NCBI GenBank assembly: GCA_022791975.1
Contig: JAAWAC010000002.1
Location: forward strand, 124,001 to 188,000
From: Lachnospiraceae bacterium
GTDB taxonomy: Bacteria; Bacillota; Clostridia; Lachnospirales; Lachnospiraceae
Length of the DNA stretch: 64,000 nt
Reading direction: 5' to 3'
Shown: one piece after another, positions 6,905 through 16,732 of the stretch
Layout: each line of letters starts with the position of its first letter
Position numbering within the stretch: position 1 is the first letter of the stretch
Made by a program: the position numbers and the translations under genes
Notes under the pieces: model-generated
Told to the model about the DNA's origin: nothing
Databases searched by the model: none
What the model saw: only the letters and a program-made list of their open reading frames with translations

Positions 6905-8767
6905 ATGATACTGGAAAAGATCAATCAGGCTAACGATATTCAAAAGCTGTCCAAGGAGGAGTGGGGACCTCTGGCTGCAGAGATTCGCCAGTTCCTGATA
7001 GAAAAAATCAGTGTGACAGGAGGACATCTGGCCTCCAACCTGGGGGTGGTGGAACTGACCATGGCCATGCACTTATTTTTTCATTTTCCGGAGGATAAGG
7101 TGGTGTGGGATGTGGGGCATCAGGCCTACACCCATAAGCTTTTAACAGGGCGCAGGGCCGGGTTTGACGTGCTGCGCAAATACGGAGGCATGAGCGGATT
7201 TCCCAAGCGAAAGGAGAGCGAATGTGACTGCTTTGACACCGGCCACAGCTCCACCTCCATATCTGCGGGGATTGGCCTGGTAAAGGCCCGGGATCTGCAA
7301 GGAGGAACCCAGGCAGTGGTTTCCGTTATCGGGGATGGAGCCCTTACAGGAGGTATGGCCTATGAGGCCTTGAACAATGCCTCTCAGCTGAAAAGCAACT
7401 TTATTATTGTTCTAAATGACAATCAGATGTCCATTGCCCCCAATGTGGGAGGCATGTCCAATTATCTCAACGGGCTGCGTACAGCCGGAGCCTACACAGG
7501 CTTTAAGGAGGGATTGCAGAATACTCTGGAGCTGTTGCCGGGAGGAGAGCGGGTGATCCGCCAGCTGAAAAAAACCAAGAGCGGATTAAAACAGCTGATT
7601 ATCCCAGGGATGCTCTTTGAAAATATGGGTATTACCTATCTGGGACCCGTGGATGGTCACGATATAGACCAGATGATGAAAACCTTCGGGGAGGCTCGCA
7701 GGTTGAAGCAGGCGGTGATCATTCACGTAAAGACAGTGAAGGGAAAGGGATATGAGCCAGCGGAGCGCCATCCGGCCCGGTTTCATGGGGCGGAGCCCTT
7801 CCAGATAGAGAATGGTCTGCCAAAGTCCACGCGAACCAAGGCCAATTATACGGACGTTTTCTCCACAGTCATGCGCAAGATGGGAGACCGGGATGAAAAG
7901 CTGGTGGCCATTACGGCAGCCATGCCTGACGGCACAGGCCTGAAACGATTTCGCAATATGTTTCCGGAAAGGTTTTTTGACGTGGGGATTGCAGAGGAGC
8001 ATGCCGTAACCTTTGCGGCTGGGCTGGCGGCCGGTGGTATGAAGCCGGTGGTGGCGGTGTATTCTTCTTTTTTACAGCGGGCCTATGACCAGATTCTCCA
8101 TGATGTGTGCATCCAGAATCTTCATGTGGTGTTTGCCATTGATAGAGCCGGTTTGGTAGGCAGTGACGGAGAAACCCATCAGGGGATTTTCGATTTATCC
8201 TACCTGTCCTCTATTCCCAATATGACCCTTCTGGCCCCCAAGAATAAATGGGAGCTTTCGGATATGCTAAAATTCGCCTTGAAGTATCAGGGGCCCATTG
8301 CTATCCGCTATCCCAGAGGGGAGGCCTACGATGGACTGGGAGAGTTCCGTAGGCCCATCCAGACAGGGAAGAGCGAAGTGATTTATGAGGAGGGAGAGAT
8401 TGCCCTGCTGGCCGTGGGAAGCATGGTTAAGACTGCTGAGCAGGTGCGCCGCCGGATTAAGGAAATTGGCTATCATTGTTCCCTGGTCAATGTGCGGTTT
8501 GTAAAGCCTCTGGATGAGGACACGATTTTAGAGCTGGCCAAAAGCCATCGGTTGTTGGTTACTTTGGAGGAGAATGTCCGCTGTGGAGGTTTTGGACAAC
8601 AGGTACAGGATTTTTTGTGTGCCCGGGGAATTACTACAGAGCTCATAAATGTTTCCATTCCTGATGAGTATGTGGAGCATGGAAATGTGGAGCTTTTGTA
8701 TCAGGAAGTGGGTTTGGATGCCCAGACAGTGGTAAAGCGGATAGTGACCCGCTACGTGAGTATGTAG
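6905..8767 (+). CDS. dxs: 1-deoxy-D-xylulose-5-phosphate synthase
   Basis: The 620-residue enzyme has the transketolase-like plan. The thiamine-diphosphate motif is GDGALTGGMAYEALNN near residues 145-160. HLASNLGVVELT and DTGHSSTSIS lie in the N-terminal domain, and the pyrimidine-domain motif DVGIAEEHAVTFAAGLA and the DRAGLVGSDGETHQG loop follow. It condenses pyruvate with glyceraldehyde-3-phosphate, the first step of the MEP isoprenoid pathway. It lies 11 bases after ispA with AAAAGGAG before the ATG, in one operon with ispA and tlyA. Confidence 0.97.
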   Translation: MILEKINQANDIQKLSKEEWGPLAAEIRQFLIEKISVTGGHLASNLGVVELTMAMHLFFHFPEDKVVWDVGHQAYTHKLLTGRRAGFDVLRKYGGMSGFPKRKESECDCFDTGHSSTSISAGIGLVKARDLQGGTQAVVSVIGDGALTGGMAYEALNNASQLKSNFIIVLNDNQMSIAPNVGGMSNYLNGLRTAGAYTGFKEGLQNTLELLPGGERVIRQLKKTKSGLKQLIIPGMLFENMGITYLGPVDGHDIDQMMKTFGEARRLKQAVIIHVKTVKGKGYEPAERHPARFHGAEPFQIENGLPKSTRTKANYTDVFSTVMRKMGDRDEKLVAITAAMPDGTGLKRFRNMFPERFFDVGIAEEHAVTFAAGLAAGGMKPVVAVYSSFLQRAYDQILHDVCIQNLHVVFAIDRAGLVGSDGETHQGIFDLSYLSSIPNMTLLAPKNKWELSDMLKFALKYQGPIAIRYPRGEAYDGLGEFRRPIQTGKSEVIYEEGEIALLAVGSMVKTAEQVRRRIKEIGYHCSLVNVRFVKPLDEDTILELAKSHRLLVTLEENVRCGGFGQQVQDFLCARGITTELINVSIPDEYVEHGNVELLYQEVGLDAQTVVKRIVTRYVSM

Positions 8768-8781
8768 AAAGGAACAAGGAG

Positions 8782-9606
8782 ATGAAGGAGCGGTTGGATG
8801 TGATGCTGGTGGAACGGGGACTGGCGGCATCACGGGAAAAGGCCAAGGCGGTGATTATGTCCGGCTGCGTTTATGTAGAGGGACAAAAGGAGGATAAGGC
8901 GGGGGCCACCTTTCCTTCGAATGCCAAGATTGAGGTGCGGGGAAACACTCTTCGGTATGTGAGCCGGGGAGGGCTCAAGCTAGAAAAGGCACAGAAGGTC
9001 TTTCAGCTTCAGCTGGAAGGGAAAATCTGTATGGATGTGGGCGCCTCTACCGGAGGCTTTACGGACTGCATGCTGCAAAATGGAGCCGCAAAGGTGTATG
9101 CGGTAGATGTGGGACATGGACAGCTGGACTGGAGATTGCGCAACGATTCCCGGGTGGTCTGCATGGAAAAAACCAATATCCGCTATGTGGAGCCTGCGGA
9201 TGTGCCGGAGCCTGTGGATTTTGTATCCATTGATGTATCCTTTATCTCTTTAACCAAGGTACTGCTTCCCGTTCGGCAGCTTTTAAAGGACCAGGGTCAG
9301 GTAGTGTGTCTTATCAAACCCCAGTTTGAGGCTGGAAGGGAAAAGGTGGGGAAAAAGGGTGTGGTCCGGGATCGGGCTACCCATCTGGAAGTAATAGAGA
9401 AGGTTATGGGCTATGCCTGGGAAATTGGCTTTGACCTGCTGGATTTGGATTTCTCGCCGGTGAAGGGGCCGGAAGGAAATATTGAGTATCTGCTTAAGCT
9501 TGAAAAGCAAGGAGAGAGTTTCCGGACAGGGACCCGGCCGGCATTTCCTAAAGAGGCAGATCCAAAGGAGATTGTGGAAGCCGCCCACCAGGCGCTGGAC
9601 GGATAA
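8782..9606 (+). CDS. tlyA: TlyA-family rRNA (cytidine-2'-O)-methyltransferase
   Basis: The 274-residue protein has an N-terminal S4 RNA-binding domain (ERLDVMLVERGLAASREKAKAVIMSGCVYVEG, and YVSRGGLKLEKA) and an FtsJ-like methyltransferase domain (CMDVGASTGGFTDCMLQNGAAKVYAVDVGHGQL, VDFVSIDVSFISL, LIKPQFE, KGPEGNIEYLL). Homologues methylate rRNA, and the old name hemolysin is not supported by the fold. The gene sits between dxs and nadK, the usual clostridial order. Confidence 0.93.
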   Translation: MKERLDVMLVERGLAASREKAKAVIMSGCVYVEGQKEDKAGATFPSNAKIEVRGNTLRYVSRGGLKLEKAQKVFQLQLEGKICMDVGASTGGFTDCMLQNGAAKVYAVDVGHGQLDWRLRNDSRVVCMEKTNIRYVEPADVPEPVDFVSIDVSFISLTKVLLPVRQLLKDQGQVVCLIKPQFEAGREKVGKKGVVRDRATHLEVIEKVMGYAWEIGFDLLDLDFSPVKGPEGNIEYLLKLEKQGESFRTGTRPAFPKEADPKEIVEAAHQALDG

Positions 9607-9633
9607 ATACACAGGATAGATGAGGACGGGAAC

Positions 9634-10548
9634 ATGGATTACTTTTATGTCATCACCAATGAGCAAAAGGATGTGGGGCTTCAGACTACCCAAAGGATTC
9701 AAAATTACCTTTTGCAGCATGGAAAAAAGTGTCAGGTTCGAGAGTTTCAGATGGCCCGGCAGGAGGGGAGAGCCCACGGGGAGGGGGCCATTCCAAAGGC
9801 CTTTGGGGGCAGCCGGGAAAAGGGACGATATACAGACATTGATTTGGTTCCGAAAGAGACCCAGTGCATCTTGGTGCTGGGAGGGGACGGAACGCTGATT
9901 CAGGCGGCACGGGATACGTTGGAGCGGCAGCTTCCCCTTCTGGGCATCAATATGGGGACTCTGGGATATCTTGCAGAGATTGAAAAGAACCATCTGGAGT
10001 ATGCCCTGGATTGTCTAATGGAAGATCGGTACCTGGTGGAGGAGCGTATGATGCTCTATGGAAGAGTGTTCCGGGAGGGAAAGAAGGTGTCAGAGGATTG
10101 CGCTCTCAATGATATTGTGATTAGCCGTTATGGTTCCCTTCGGGTGATCTCCTATCAGCTCCATGTAAATGATGCCTTTTTGAATGCTTACGCGGCTGAT
10201 GGGATGATTGTGGCAACACCCACAGGTTCCACAGGCTACAGTCTGTCGGCGGGAGGGCCCATCGTGTCACCCAGCGCAGCTATGACCATTTTAACCCCCA
10301 TCTGTCCTCATACTCTGAATACCAGAAGTGTTGTGCTCTCCCCAGAGGACCGGATTCGGATTCAGATTGATCCGAGAAAATCCACATCCCAGGAAGAGGC
10401 CCTGGTTGCTTTTGACGGGGAGCAAGCAGCGGTTTTGGGTGGGGGAGATTTTGTGGAGATTCAGAGAGCTCGCCAGGTGACAAAAATATTAAAAATCAGT
10501 AATGCAAGCTTTCTTCAGGTGCTGCGAAACAAAATGGGGGAAAATTAA
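9634..10548 (+). CDS. nadK: NAD kinase
   Basis: The 304-residue protein has the NAD-kinase GGDGTLIQAAR motif near residue 84, the NMGTLGYLAEIE segment, and the conserved C-terminal A-D-G-M-I-V-A-T-PTGSTGYSLSAGGPIVSP. It phosphorylates NAD to NADP. Between the N-terminal strand and GGDGT there is a longer basic/glycine-rich linker (about residues 45-75) than in compact family members. It is 27 bases downstream of tlyA. argR and recN follow, as in other Clostridia. Confidence 0.94.
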   Translation: MDYFYVITNEQKDVGLQTTQRIQNYLLQHGKKCQVREFQMARQEGRAHGEGAIPKAFGGSREKGRYTDIDLVPKETQCILVLGGDGTLIQAARDTLERQLPLLGINMGTLGYLAEIEKNHLEYALDCLMEDRYLVEERMMLYGRVFREGKKVSEDCALNDIVISRYGSLRVISYQLHVNDAFLNAYAADGMIVATPTGSTGYSLSAGGPIVSPSAAMTILTPICPHTLNTRSVVLSPEDRIRIQIDPRKSTSQEEALVAFDGEQAAVLGGGDFVEIQRARQVTKILKISNASFLQVLRNKMGEN

Positions 10549-10604
10549 GCAGGCAGAGGAAGGGATAGAATTTTACGGTCCGGTATTGCAGGGAGGTAGG
10601 ACAG

Positions 10605-11054
10605 ATGAAGCTGGAAAGGCATTCAAAAATTATTGAGCTGATTGGGCAGTATGAAATCGAGACCCAGGAGGAGCTGGCTCTTCGGCTGAATCAGGCGGGT
10701 TTTCCTGTAACCCAGGCTACGGTGTCTAGAGATATCCGGGAGTTAAAGCTTACCAAAATGATGGTGGATGGGCGACAGCGGTATGTGGTGGTTCGAAACG
10801 AAAACGGTCGCATGAGCGAGAAATACATAGGGATTCTCCGGGAGGGCTTTGTGTCCATGGAAATGGCCCAGAATATCTTGGTGATTAAGACAGTATCCGG
10901 TATGGCTATGGCTGTGGGGGCGGCGCTGGACGCCATGCATTGGAGCGAGGTGGCAGGATGTATTGCCGGGGATGATACGATTTTTTGTGCCAATCGCTCC
11001 GTGGATGATACGTTGGTAGTCATGGAAAAGCTGAAGAAGATTTTAAAACCGTAA
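10605..11054 (+). CDS. argR: Arginine repressor ArgR
   Basis: The 149-residue protein has an N-terminal winged helix (RHSKIIELIGQYEIETQEELALRLNQAGFPVTQATVSRDIRELKL) and a C-terminal arginine-binding/oligomerisation domain (VLVIKTVSGMAMAVGAALDA, EVAGCIAGDDTIF). It acts as an arginine-dependent hexameric repressor of biosynthesis and activator of catabolism. GGGAGG lies 8 bases before the ATG. It lies between nadK and recN with short gaps, so probably one operon. No ARG box was searched for. Confidence 0.95.
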   Translation: MKLERHSKIIELIGQYEIETQEELALRLNQAGFPVTQATVSRDIRELKLTKMMVDGRQRYVVVRNENGRMSEKYIGILREGFVSMEMAQNILVIKTVSGMAMAVGAALDAMHWSEVAGCIAGDDTIFCANRSVDDTLVVMEKLKKILKP

Positions 11055-11063
11055 AGGAGATTT

Positions 11064-12743
11064 ATGCTGCAACATTTACATGTGAAGGATCTGGCTCTTA
11101 TCAAGGAGGCAGAGATAGATTTTACACAGGGACTGAATATTCTCACCGGAGAGACGGGAGCTGGAAAATCTCTTCTCATCGGATCGGTGAACTTGGCTTT
11201 GGGGGGAAAGGTTTCCCGGGATATGGTCCGCAGTGGTGCGTCCTATGGGCTGGTGGAGCTGGTTTTCCAGGTGGAGCGTCCCAAAGAGAGAGAGGCTCTT
11301 GGCCAGCTGGACTTGGAGCTGGAGGAGGATCAGTTGATTCTCTCACGAAAGATCACAGGGGGAAAGAGCATCAATAAGATAAACGGTGAGATTGTAACTG
11401 CCGGGGTACTTCGGGAGGCCGCCGGGGTATTACTGGATCTCCATGGGCAGCATGAGCACCAATCTCTTCAGCAAAAGAGAAAGCATCTGGAAATTTTAGA
11501 CGAATTTTCCAGGGATATTTTATCTCCTATCAAGGAAGAGCTAAGCAGTGTTTACCAGAAATATCAGGATCTCCAGAAGGAATTGGAAAATTTTTCCAAA
11601 GATGAAATCTCCCGAAAGAAGGAGGCAGATTTCCTGGAATATGAGATTGGGGAAATCGAAAATGCGGGGCTAAGGCCAGGGGAGGATGAGGAGCTGGAAG
11701 CATTGTATCAGCGCATGACTCATGCAAAAAAGATTACACAGGCCCTCTCTTTTGTCCATGGAGAAACAGGATATGAGGAACATATGGCGGCGGGAGAACG
11801 CATTGGGAGAGCTCTAAAGGAGCTGTCTTTAGTGGCAGATTACGATGAGCGCCTTTTGGAGCTTGCGGATCAGTTATCCAGCGTGGACGGACTTCTCAAT
11901 GATTTTAACAGGGATGTATCGGAATATCTTTCTGAGATGGAGTTTGGGGAGGAGGTATTTTCTGAGACCCAGGAAAGGTTGGATCTTATCAATACCCTGA
12001 AATCTAAATATGGAAAGAATATTTCTGATATTTTGGAATATCAGGAGAAGGCAAAGAATCGCCTGGAGGAATTGGAGAATTATGACGCGCGAATGGAGGA
12101 GCTGACTAGACAGCTACAGCAGGCAGAGAGCTTAGGCAGAGAGCTAAGCGGGAAGCTTTCTGCCATTCGCAGGGAAAAAGCAGATATTTTGTCTGAAAAG
12201 ATAAAGGCACATTTGGTTGATTTGAATTTTTTGGAGGTGGAGTTTGGGATTCGGCTGGAGTGCTTGCCTGATTTTACGGCAAACGGCTTTGACAGCGCGG
12301 AATTTATAATCTCCACAAATCCGGGGGAAGAAGCAAAGCCGCTGGTTAAGGTGGCTTCGGGGGGCGAATTGTCCCGGATTATGTTGGCTATCAAAACAGT
12401 ATTGGCAGACCAGGAGGATGTAGGTACTGTAATTTTTGATGAGATTGATGTGGGAATCAGCGGAAGAACAGCCCAAAAAGTTTCAGAAAAAATGGCGCTG
12501 ATCGGAAAAAGCCGTCAGGTTATCTGCATCACCCATCTGGCTCAGATAGCAGCCATGGCGGATAGCCATTTCTTGATTGAGAAGCAGGTTCGAGAGGGCG
12601 AAACAAGAACAAATATTCGGAAATTAACTGAGACGGAAAGCGTGGAAGAGCTGGCCAGGATTTTGGGTGGCGCCCGCATTACAGATACGGTTCTTAAGAG
12701 CGCCCGGGAAATGAAGGATCTGGCAACAGGGAAAAAATGTTAG
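11064..12743 (+). CDS. recN: DNA repair protein RecN
   Basis: The 559-residue SMC-like protein has Walker A GETGAGKS at residues 29-36, a DLHGQHEHQSLQ motif near residue 130, long coiled coils through the middle, the ABC signature KVASGGELSRIMLAIK and Walker B TVIFDEIDVGISGRTA, then the H-loop (CITHLAQIAAMAD). It acts in double-strand break repair. AAAGGAG precedes the ATG. A terminator at 12776 ends the long operon before spoIVB. Confidence 0.96.
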   Translation: MLQHLHVKDLALIKEAEIDFTQGLNILTGETGAGKSLLIGSVNLALGGKVSRDMVRSGASYGLVELVFQVERPKEREALGQLDLELEEDQLILSRKITGGKSINKINGEIVTAGVLREAAGVLLDLHGQHEHQSLQQKRKHLEILDEFSRDILSPIKEELSSVYQKYQDLQKELENFSKDEISRKKEADFLEYEIGEIENAGLRPGEDEELEALYQRMTHAKKITQALSFVHGETGYEEHMAAGERIGRALKELSLVADYDERLLELADQLSSVDGLLNDFNRDVSEYLSEMEFGEEVFSETQERLDLINTLKSKYGKNISDILEYQEKAKNRLEELENYDARMEELTRQLQQAESLGRELSGKLSAIRREKADILSEKIKAHLVDLNFLEVEFGIRLECLPDFTANGFDSAEFIISTNPGEEAKPLVKVASGGELSRIMLAIKTVLADQEDVGTVIFDEIDVGISGRTAQKVSEKMALIGKSRQVICITHLAQIAAMADSHFLIEKQVREGETRTNIRKLTETESVEELARILGGARITDTVLKSAREMKDLATGKKC

Positions 12744-12775
12744 AGTACGAATGTGTAGAACTCGCATACTATGAG

Positions 12776-12813
12776 GGAATGTAAGTAAACAAGACTTACA
12801 TTCCTATTTTATT
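12776..12813 (+). terminator. Rho-independent terminator after recN
   Basis: GGAATGTAAGT (12776-12786) and ACTTACATTCC (12794-12804) pair perfectly across a 7-base loop, followed by TATTTTATTT. Confidence 0.85.
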
Positions 12814-12880
12814 TCCGCGAGCAACGAGCCAAGGGCAGGGCGGTGAGCATATATAGAATGAAAGAGTAGGATGTGAGTAT

Positions 12881-14137
12881 ATGAGTCATAGGATGACCGA
12901 TAGCTTCTTGGGGCTGAAAACGCGCCGGGCCAGATATCGTTTGTTCCTCTGCATAGGGATGCTGTTAAGCTTACTGGGGCTAGGAGGAATGGCCTATCAG
13001 CAGATACAGGGCCAGATCCCGGACAGGCTTCGGGTGGAGGATTTGGATGAACTTTCCCTGGACTTTGGGTGGCTGATAACAGAAGAGGTGACACCGGAGG
13101 TTGAAAATGTGTCAGCCAACGCCTTTACCCAGAGAGAATATGAGGTTCAGTGCAGTCTTTTAGGGCTGATTCCGCTGAAAACCGTATCCGTGCAGCTGAC
13201 AGAGCATGAGAAGGTTTATACAGGTGGAATGCCGGTGGGCATCTATCTGGAGACCAAGGGAATCCTGGTAATCGGCACAGGAGTCATAGAGGGTAAAGAC
13301 GGCCTGAATTATGAGCCGGCTCGTCATGTGGTCCAGCCAGGGGATTACATTTTGGAGGTGAATCATCAGAGCATTCAGGATAAAAAAGAACTGACAGAAC
13401 TGATTAGCAATCAACCAGAGGGAGCACTGATTTTGACTCTGCGACGGAAGGGGGAAATAATCCATGTCCGCTTGGAAACAGTGGAAGCGGCCGATGGCAG
13501 TCAGAAAGCAGGGATTTGGGTACGGGACAATACCCAGGGAATTGGTACCCTGACCTTTATAACACCGGAGGGCCAATTTGGCGCTCTGGGACATGGAATC
13601 AACGATGTGGATACGGGTTTTTTGCTGGAGACAGGAGAAGGAACCCTTTATGAAACCAATATTTTAAATATTAAGAAAGGGGAGAGAGGAAACCCAGGAG
13701 AATTAAGTGGTGTGATTACTTATCAGGCGGATCGGGTGTATGGATCCATATTACAAAATGAAACTGTAGGCATTTTTGGCTCCTGCAATCACAAGCTTAT
13801 GAATGAGACGGGAGGCCAGTTGGTAGAGACTGCCTTTAAGCAGGAGGTACGGGAGGGAAAGGCCGTGATCCGAAGTGCGGTGGACGGAACCCTGACAGAT
13901 TATGAGGTAGAAATCACAGAGGTACGCTGCAACGAAAGAGACATGAATAAGGGTATTGTGCTGGAAGTGACAGATGAGCGTCTGCTTTCCATGACAGGTG
14001 GAATCGTGCAGGGTATGAGCGGAAGTCCCATTCTCCAGGACGGAAAATTAATAGGAGCGGTTACGCATGTTTTTGTACAGGATTCAGCAAAGGGTTTTGG
14101 CATTTTTATTGAAAATATGCTGGAACAGGTCGAATAA
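12881..14137 (+). CDS. spoIVB: Stage IV sporulation protein B (SpoIVB peptidase)
   Basis: The 418-residue protein has a short cytoplasmic N-terminus, one membrane segment near residues 20-45, a PDZ domain around residues 110-200 (VVQPGDYILEVNHQSIQDKKELTELI in part) and an S55 serine peptidase domain. The domain has the H motif GALGHGINDVDTG and the nucleophile motif VQGMSGSPILQ near residue 380. SpoIVB is made in the forespore and cleaves SpoIVFA to trigger sigma-K activation in the mother cell. It sits directly upstream of spo0A, a fixed arrangement in sporulating Firmicutes. The ribosome binding site is weak. Confidence 0.94.
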   Translation: MSHRMTDSFLGLKTRRARYRLFLCIGMLLSLLGLGGMAYQQIQGQIPDRLRVEDLDELSLDFGWLITEEVTPEVENVSANAFTQREYEVQCSLLGLIPLKTVSVQLTEHEKVYTGGMPVGIYLETKGILVIGTGVIEGKDGLNYEPARHVVQPGDYILEVNHQSIQDKKELTELISNQPEGALILTLRRKGEIIHVRLETVEAADGSQKAGIWVRDNTQGIGTLTFITPEGQFGALGHGINDVDTGFLLETGEGTLYETNILNIKKGERGNPGELSGVITYQADRVYGSILQNETVGIFGSCNHKLMNETGGQLVETAFKQEVREGKAVIRSAVDGTLTDYEVEITEVRCNERDMNKGIVLEVTDERLLSMTGGIVQGMSGSPILQDGKLIGAVTHVFVQDSAKGFGIFIENMLEQVE

Positions 14138-14147
14138 AAGAAAGAGG

Positions 14148-14174
14148 TGTCGAATGATGTCAGCGGGTGTCAAA
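14148..14174 (+). promoter_or_regulatory. 0A boxes upstream of spo0A
   Basis: TGTCGAA at 14148-14154 matches the Spo0A box consensus exactly, and TGTCAAA at 14168-14174 differs at one base. They are 20 bases apart, about two helical turns, in the spoIVB-spo0A gap. This fits Spo0A-P autoregulation of its own gene. Confidence 0.65.
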
Positions 14175-14324
14175 CAAAGCAGATACTTTGCTCTTGCGGG
14201 AAAATAATGGAAAAATTAAAATAATAGGGTAAGATTTTGTAGGATAGCATATATATTAGTTGAGCAGGTGTACTAAGGAGTATTGTTACAAAACGGTGAC
14301 AGTAAAAATATGGGAGGATTTAAC

Positions 14325-15122
14325 ATGAATAAGTGGAACGTGGTAGTAGCAGATGACAACGAGAGAATGGTACAGCTGCTGGACGCAATGATTCAGGGAG
14401 ATGCACAGCTGCAGCTGGTAGGCACAGCGGGAAACGGGGAAGAAGCCTACAAAATTATTCGCAAGACAGAGCCGGATATAGTACTCCTGGATTTGATTAT
14501 GCCACGCATGGACGGTCTAGGTGTTTTGCAAAAGCTGAAAAAGGAAGGCGGCATGAAGAAACAACCTACGATCATTGTAATTTCTGCTATAGGTGAGGAG
14601 GGGATTGCAGATGATGCATTCCGCTTAGGGGCTAGCTATTACATGATGAAGCCGTTTAATACCGAGGCGCTTCTGGAGCGGATGCACGATGCACAGGAAT
14701 ATTCCACAAAAAAGCCTTCCCCTGGAAGAAAGGCTGGTTTGGCCGCAAGACCAGAGCGCTTTGAAGAACATAACCTGGAGACAGATGTAACCAGTATGAT
14801 CCATGAGATTGGGGTACCTGCACATATTAAGGGCTATCAATATCTGCGGGATGCCATTATGATGTCTGTAAAAGACATGGATATGCTAAATTCCATAACA
14901 AAGATATTATATCCCACCATTGCAAAAAACCATCAAACAACTCCAAGCCGAGTGGAGCGCGCCATCCGTCATGCTATTGAGGTTGCTTGGAGCAGGGGAA
15001 AAATGGATACCATCGACGAGCTGTTTGGATATACCGTAAGTACTGGGAAAGGAAAGCCTACCAACTCAGAATTTATAGCCCTGATATCTGATAAAATCCG
15101 TCTGGAATATAAAATGCGTTAG
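14325..15122 (+). CDS. spo0A: Sporulation master regulator Spo0A
   Basis: With the ATG at 14325 (GGGAGGA 6 bases upstream) the protein has 265 residues. It has a receiver domain with D10/D11, phospho-acceptor D56 in [11 protein letters not shown] and a lysine in YYMMKPF. The Spo0A-specific DNA-binding domain follows ([25 protein letters not shown], then [20 protein letters not shown]). Phosphorylated Spo0A starts sporulation. The upstream TTG at 14283 would add 14 non-conserved residues. Its own boxes lie about 150-175 bases upstream. Confidence 0.97.
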   Translation: MNKWNVVVADDNERMVQLLDAMIQGDAQLQLVGTAGNGEEAYKIIRKTEPDIVLLDLIMPRMDGLGVLQKLKKEGGMKKQPTIIVISAIGEEGIADDAFRLGASYYMMKPFNTEALLERMHDAQEYSTKKPSPGRKAGLAARPERFEEHNLETDVTSMIHEIGVPAHIKGYQYLRDAIMMSVKDMDMLNSITKILYPTIAKNHQTTPSRVERAIRHAIEVAWSRGKMDTIDELFGYTVSTGKGKPTNSEFIALISDKIRLEYKMR

Positions 15123-15229
15123 GGTGTCCATAATGCACAAAAAATAAGATTTTTTTCTTCCAAAATCTTTCATTCTGTAGTATACTAAACACATACAATG
15201 AAATGCGTGTCACAGGGAGGAATCAGTTA

Positions 15230-16672
15230 ATGAAAAAGGTCTTATTTGTAGCTTCCGAGGTTGTTCCTTTTATTAAGACAGGAGGACTTGCTGATGTTGT
15301 CGGCTCTCTGCCGAAATATTTTGATAAGGAGCATTTTGACGTTCGGGTAATTGCACCCAAATATATGTGCATGGCCCAAAAATGGAAGGACCAGATGCAG
15401 TATTTGACCCATTTTTATATGGAGCTGGGGTGGCGCACACAGTATGTGGGAATTTTGCAGATGGTGTATGAGGGCGTACAGTTTTACTTTGTTGACAACG
15501 AGTTTTATTTTTCTGGATCAAAGCCCTACGGGAATATTTATGAAGATATTGAGAAATTTGCGTTTTTCTCAAGGGCAGCCCTTTCCGCGTTGCCAGTTAT
15601 CGGGTTCCAGCCGGATATTGTCCATTGCCATGACTGGCAGACAGGTCTGGTTCCCGTATATTTGAAGGATAGCTTCCACCAGGGAGAATTCTTCGCTGGT
15701 ATGAAGTCCGTGATAACTATACACAATTTAAAATTCCAGGGGATCTGGGATAAAAAGACCGTGATGAATATTACGGGGCTTTCCCCCTATTATTTTGCAC
15801 CAGATAAGTTGGAGGCATATGGAGATGCCAATTACTTAAAGGGTGGAATCGTATATGCAGATGCCATCACAACAGTGAGTGAGACCTATGCGGAAGAGAT
15901 TAAAACTCCCTTCTATGGGGAACATCTGGATGGCTTGATGCAGGCCCGCTCCAATGCGCTGCGGGGAATTGTCAATGGCATTGACTACAAGGAATATGAC
16001 CCCATGACAGACACTTTTATAAAGAAAAATTACAATGCGGTGAATTTCCGCAAGGAGAAGGTTAAGAACAAGTTAGCGCTCCAGGAAGAGCTGGGACTGA
16101 CAGTGGATGCAAAGAAGATGATGATTGGTGTCGTCTCCCGTCTGACAGATCAGAAGGGCTTTGATCTGATTGATTATGTTATGGATGAGCTGTGCCAGGA
16201 TGATATCCAGCTGGTAGTGCTGGGAACTGGGGAAGAGCGCTACGAAAATATGTTCCGACATTTTGCATGGAAATATCAGGGAAAGGTGTCAGCCAATATC
16301 TTTTATTCTGAGGCTATGTCCCACAAGATTTACGCCTCCTGTGATGCTTTCCTTATGCCCTCGTTGTTTGAGCCCTGCGGCTTAAGCCAACTTATGAGTT
16401 TGCGCTATGGGACATTGCCCATTGTCCGGGAAACTGGCGGACTCAAGGATACGGTGGAGCCCTACAATGAGTATGAGAATAAAGGAACAGGTTTCAGCTT
16501 CCGCAATTACAATGCTCATGAGATGCTAAATACCATCCGCTATGCGGAGCGCATCTATTATGACAAGAAGCGGGAGTGGAACAAGCTGGTGGATCGTGCT
16601 ATGGCTATGGACTTTTCTTGGAGCAATTCTGCTAAAAAATATGAAGAATTATACAACTGGCTGGCCGGCTGA
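15230..16672 (+). CDS. glgA: Glycogen (starch) synthase
   Basis: The 480-residue GT5 enzyme begins KKVLFVASEVVPFIKTGGLADVVG, with the KTGGL motif that binds ADP-glucose. Later motifs are VHCHDWQTGLVPVYL, a GVVSRLTDQKGFDL region, and SLFEPCGLSQLMSLRYGTLPIVRETGGL. It extends alpha-1,4-glucan chains. The ATG at 15230 is chosen because the motif-bearing N-terminus starts there and GGGAGG lies upstream. The GTG at 15203 is unlikely. A TATACT at 15181-15186 may be its -10 with a poor -35. No other glycogen genes are adjacent. Confidence 0.95.
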   Translation: MKKVLFVASEVVPFIKTGGLADVVGSLPKYFDKEHFDVRVIAPKYMCMAQKWKDQMQYLTHFYMELGWRTQYVGILQMVYEGVQFYFVDNEFYFSGSKPYGNIYEDIEKFAFFSRAALSALPVIGFQPDIVHCHDWQTGLVPVYLKDSFHQGEFFAGMKSVITIHNLKFQGIWDKKTVMNITGLSPYYFAPDKLEAYGDANYLKGGIVYADAITTVSETYAEEIKTPFYGEHLDGLMQARSNALRGIVNGIDYKEYDPMTDTFIKKNYNAVNFRKEKVKNKLALQEELGLTVDAKKMMIGVVSRLTDQKGFDLIDYVMDELCQDDIQLVVLGTGEERYENMFRHFAWKYQGKVSANIFYSEAMSHKIYASCDAFLMPSLFEPCGLSQLMSLRYGTLPIVRETGGLKDTVEPYNEYENKGTGFSFRNYNAHEMLNTIRYAERIYYDKKREWNKLVDRAMAMDFSWSNSAKKYEELYNWLAG

Positions 16673-16684
16673 AATGAATAGGCT

Positions 16685-16732
16685 CCCTCCTTTTTTCACA
16701 TACTAAGGGTGTGAGAAAAGGAGGGATTTTTT
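16685..16732 (+). terminator. Terminator after glgA whose 3' arm carries the next gene's ribosome binding site
   Basis: CCCTCC-TTTTTTCACA (from 16685) pairs with TGTGAGAAAAGGAGGG (ending 16725), followed by ATTTTTT. The 3' arm contains AAGGAGGG, the only ribosome binding site for the ATG at 16733. Confidence 0.85.

Noticed and set aside
8782-9606. Annotating the TlyA protein as a hemolysin
   Set aside because: S4 plus FtsJ-type methyltransferase motifs show an RNA methyltransferase. The hemolysin name is historical.
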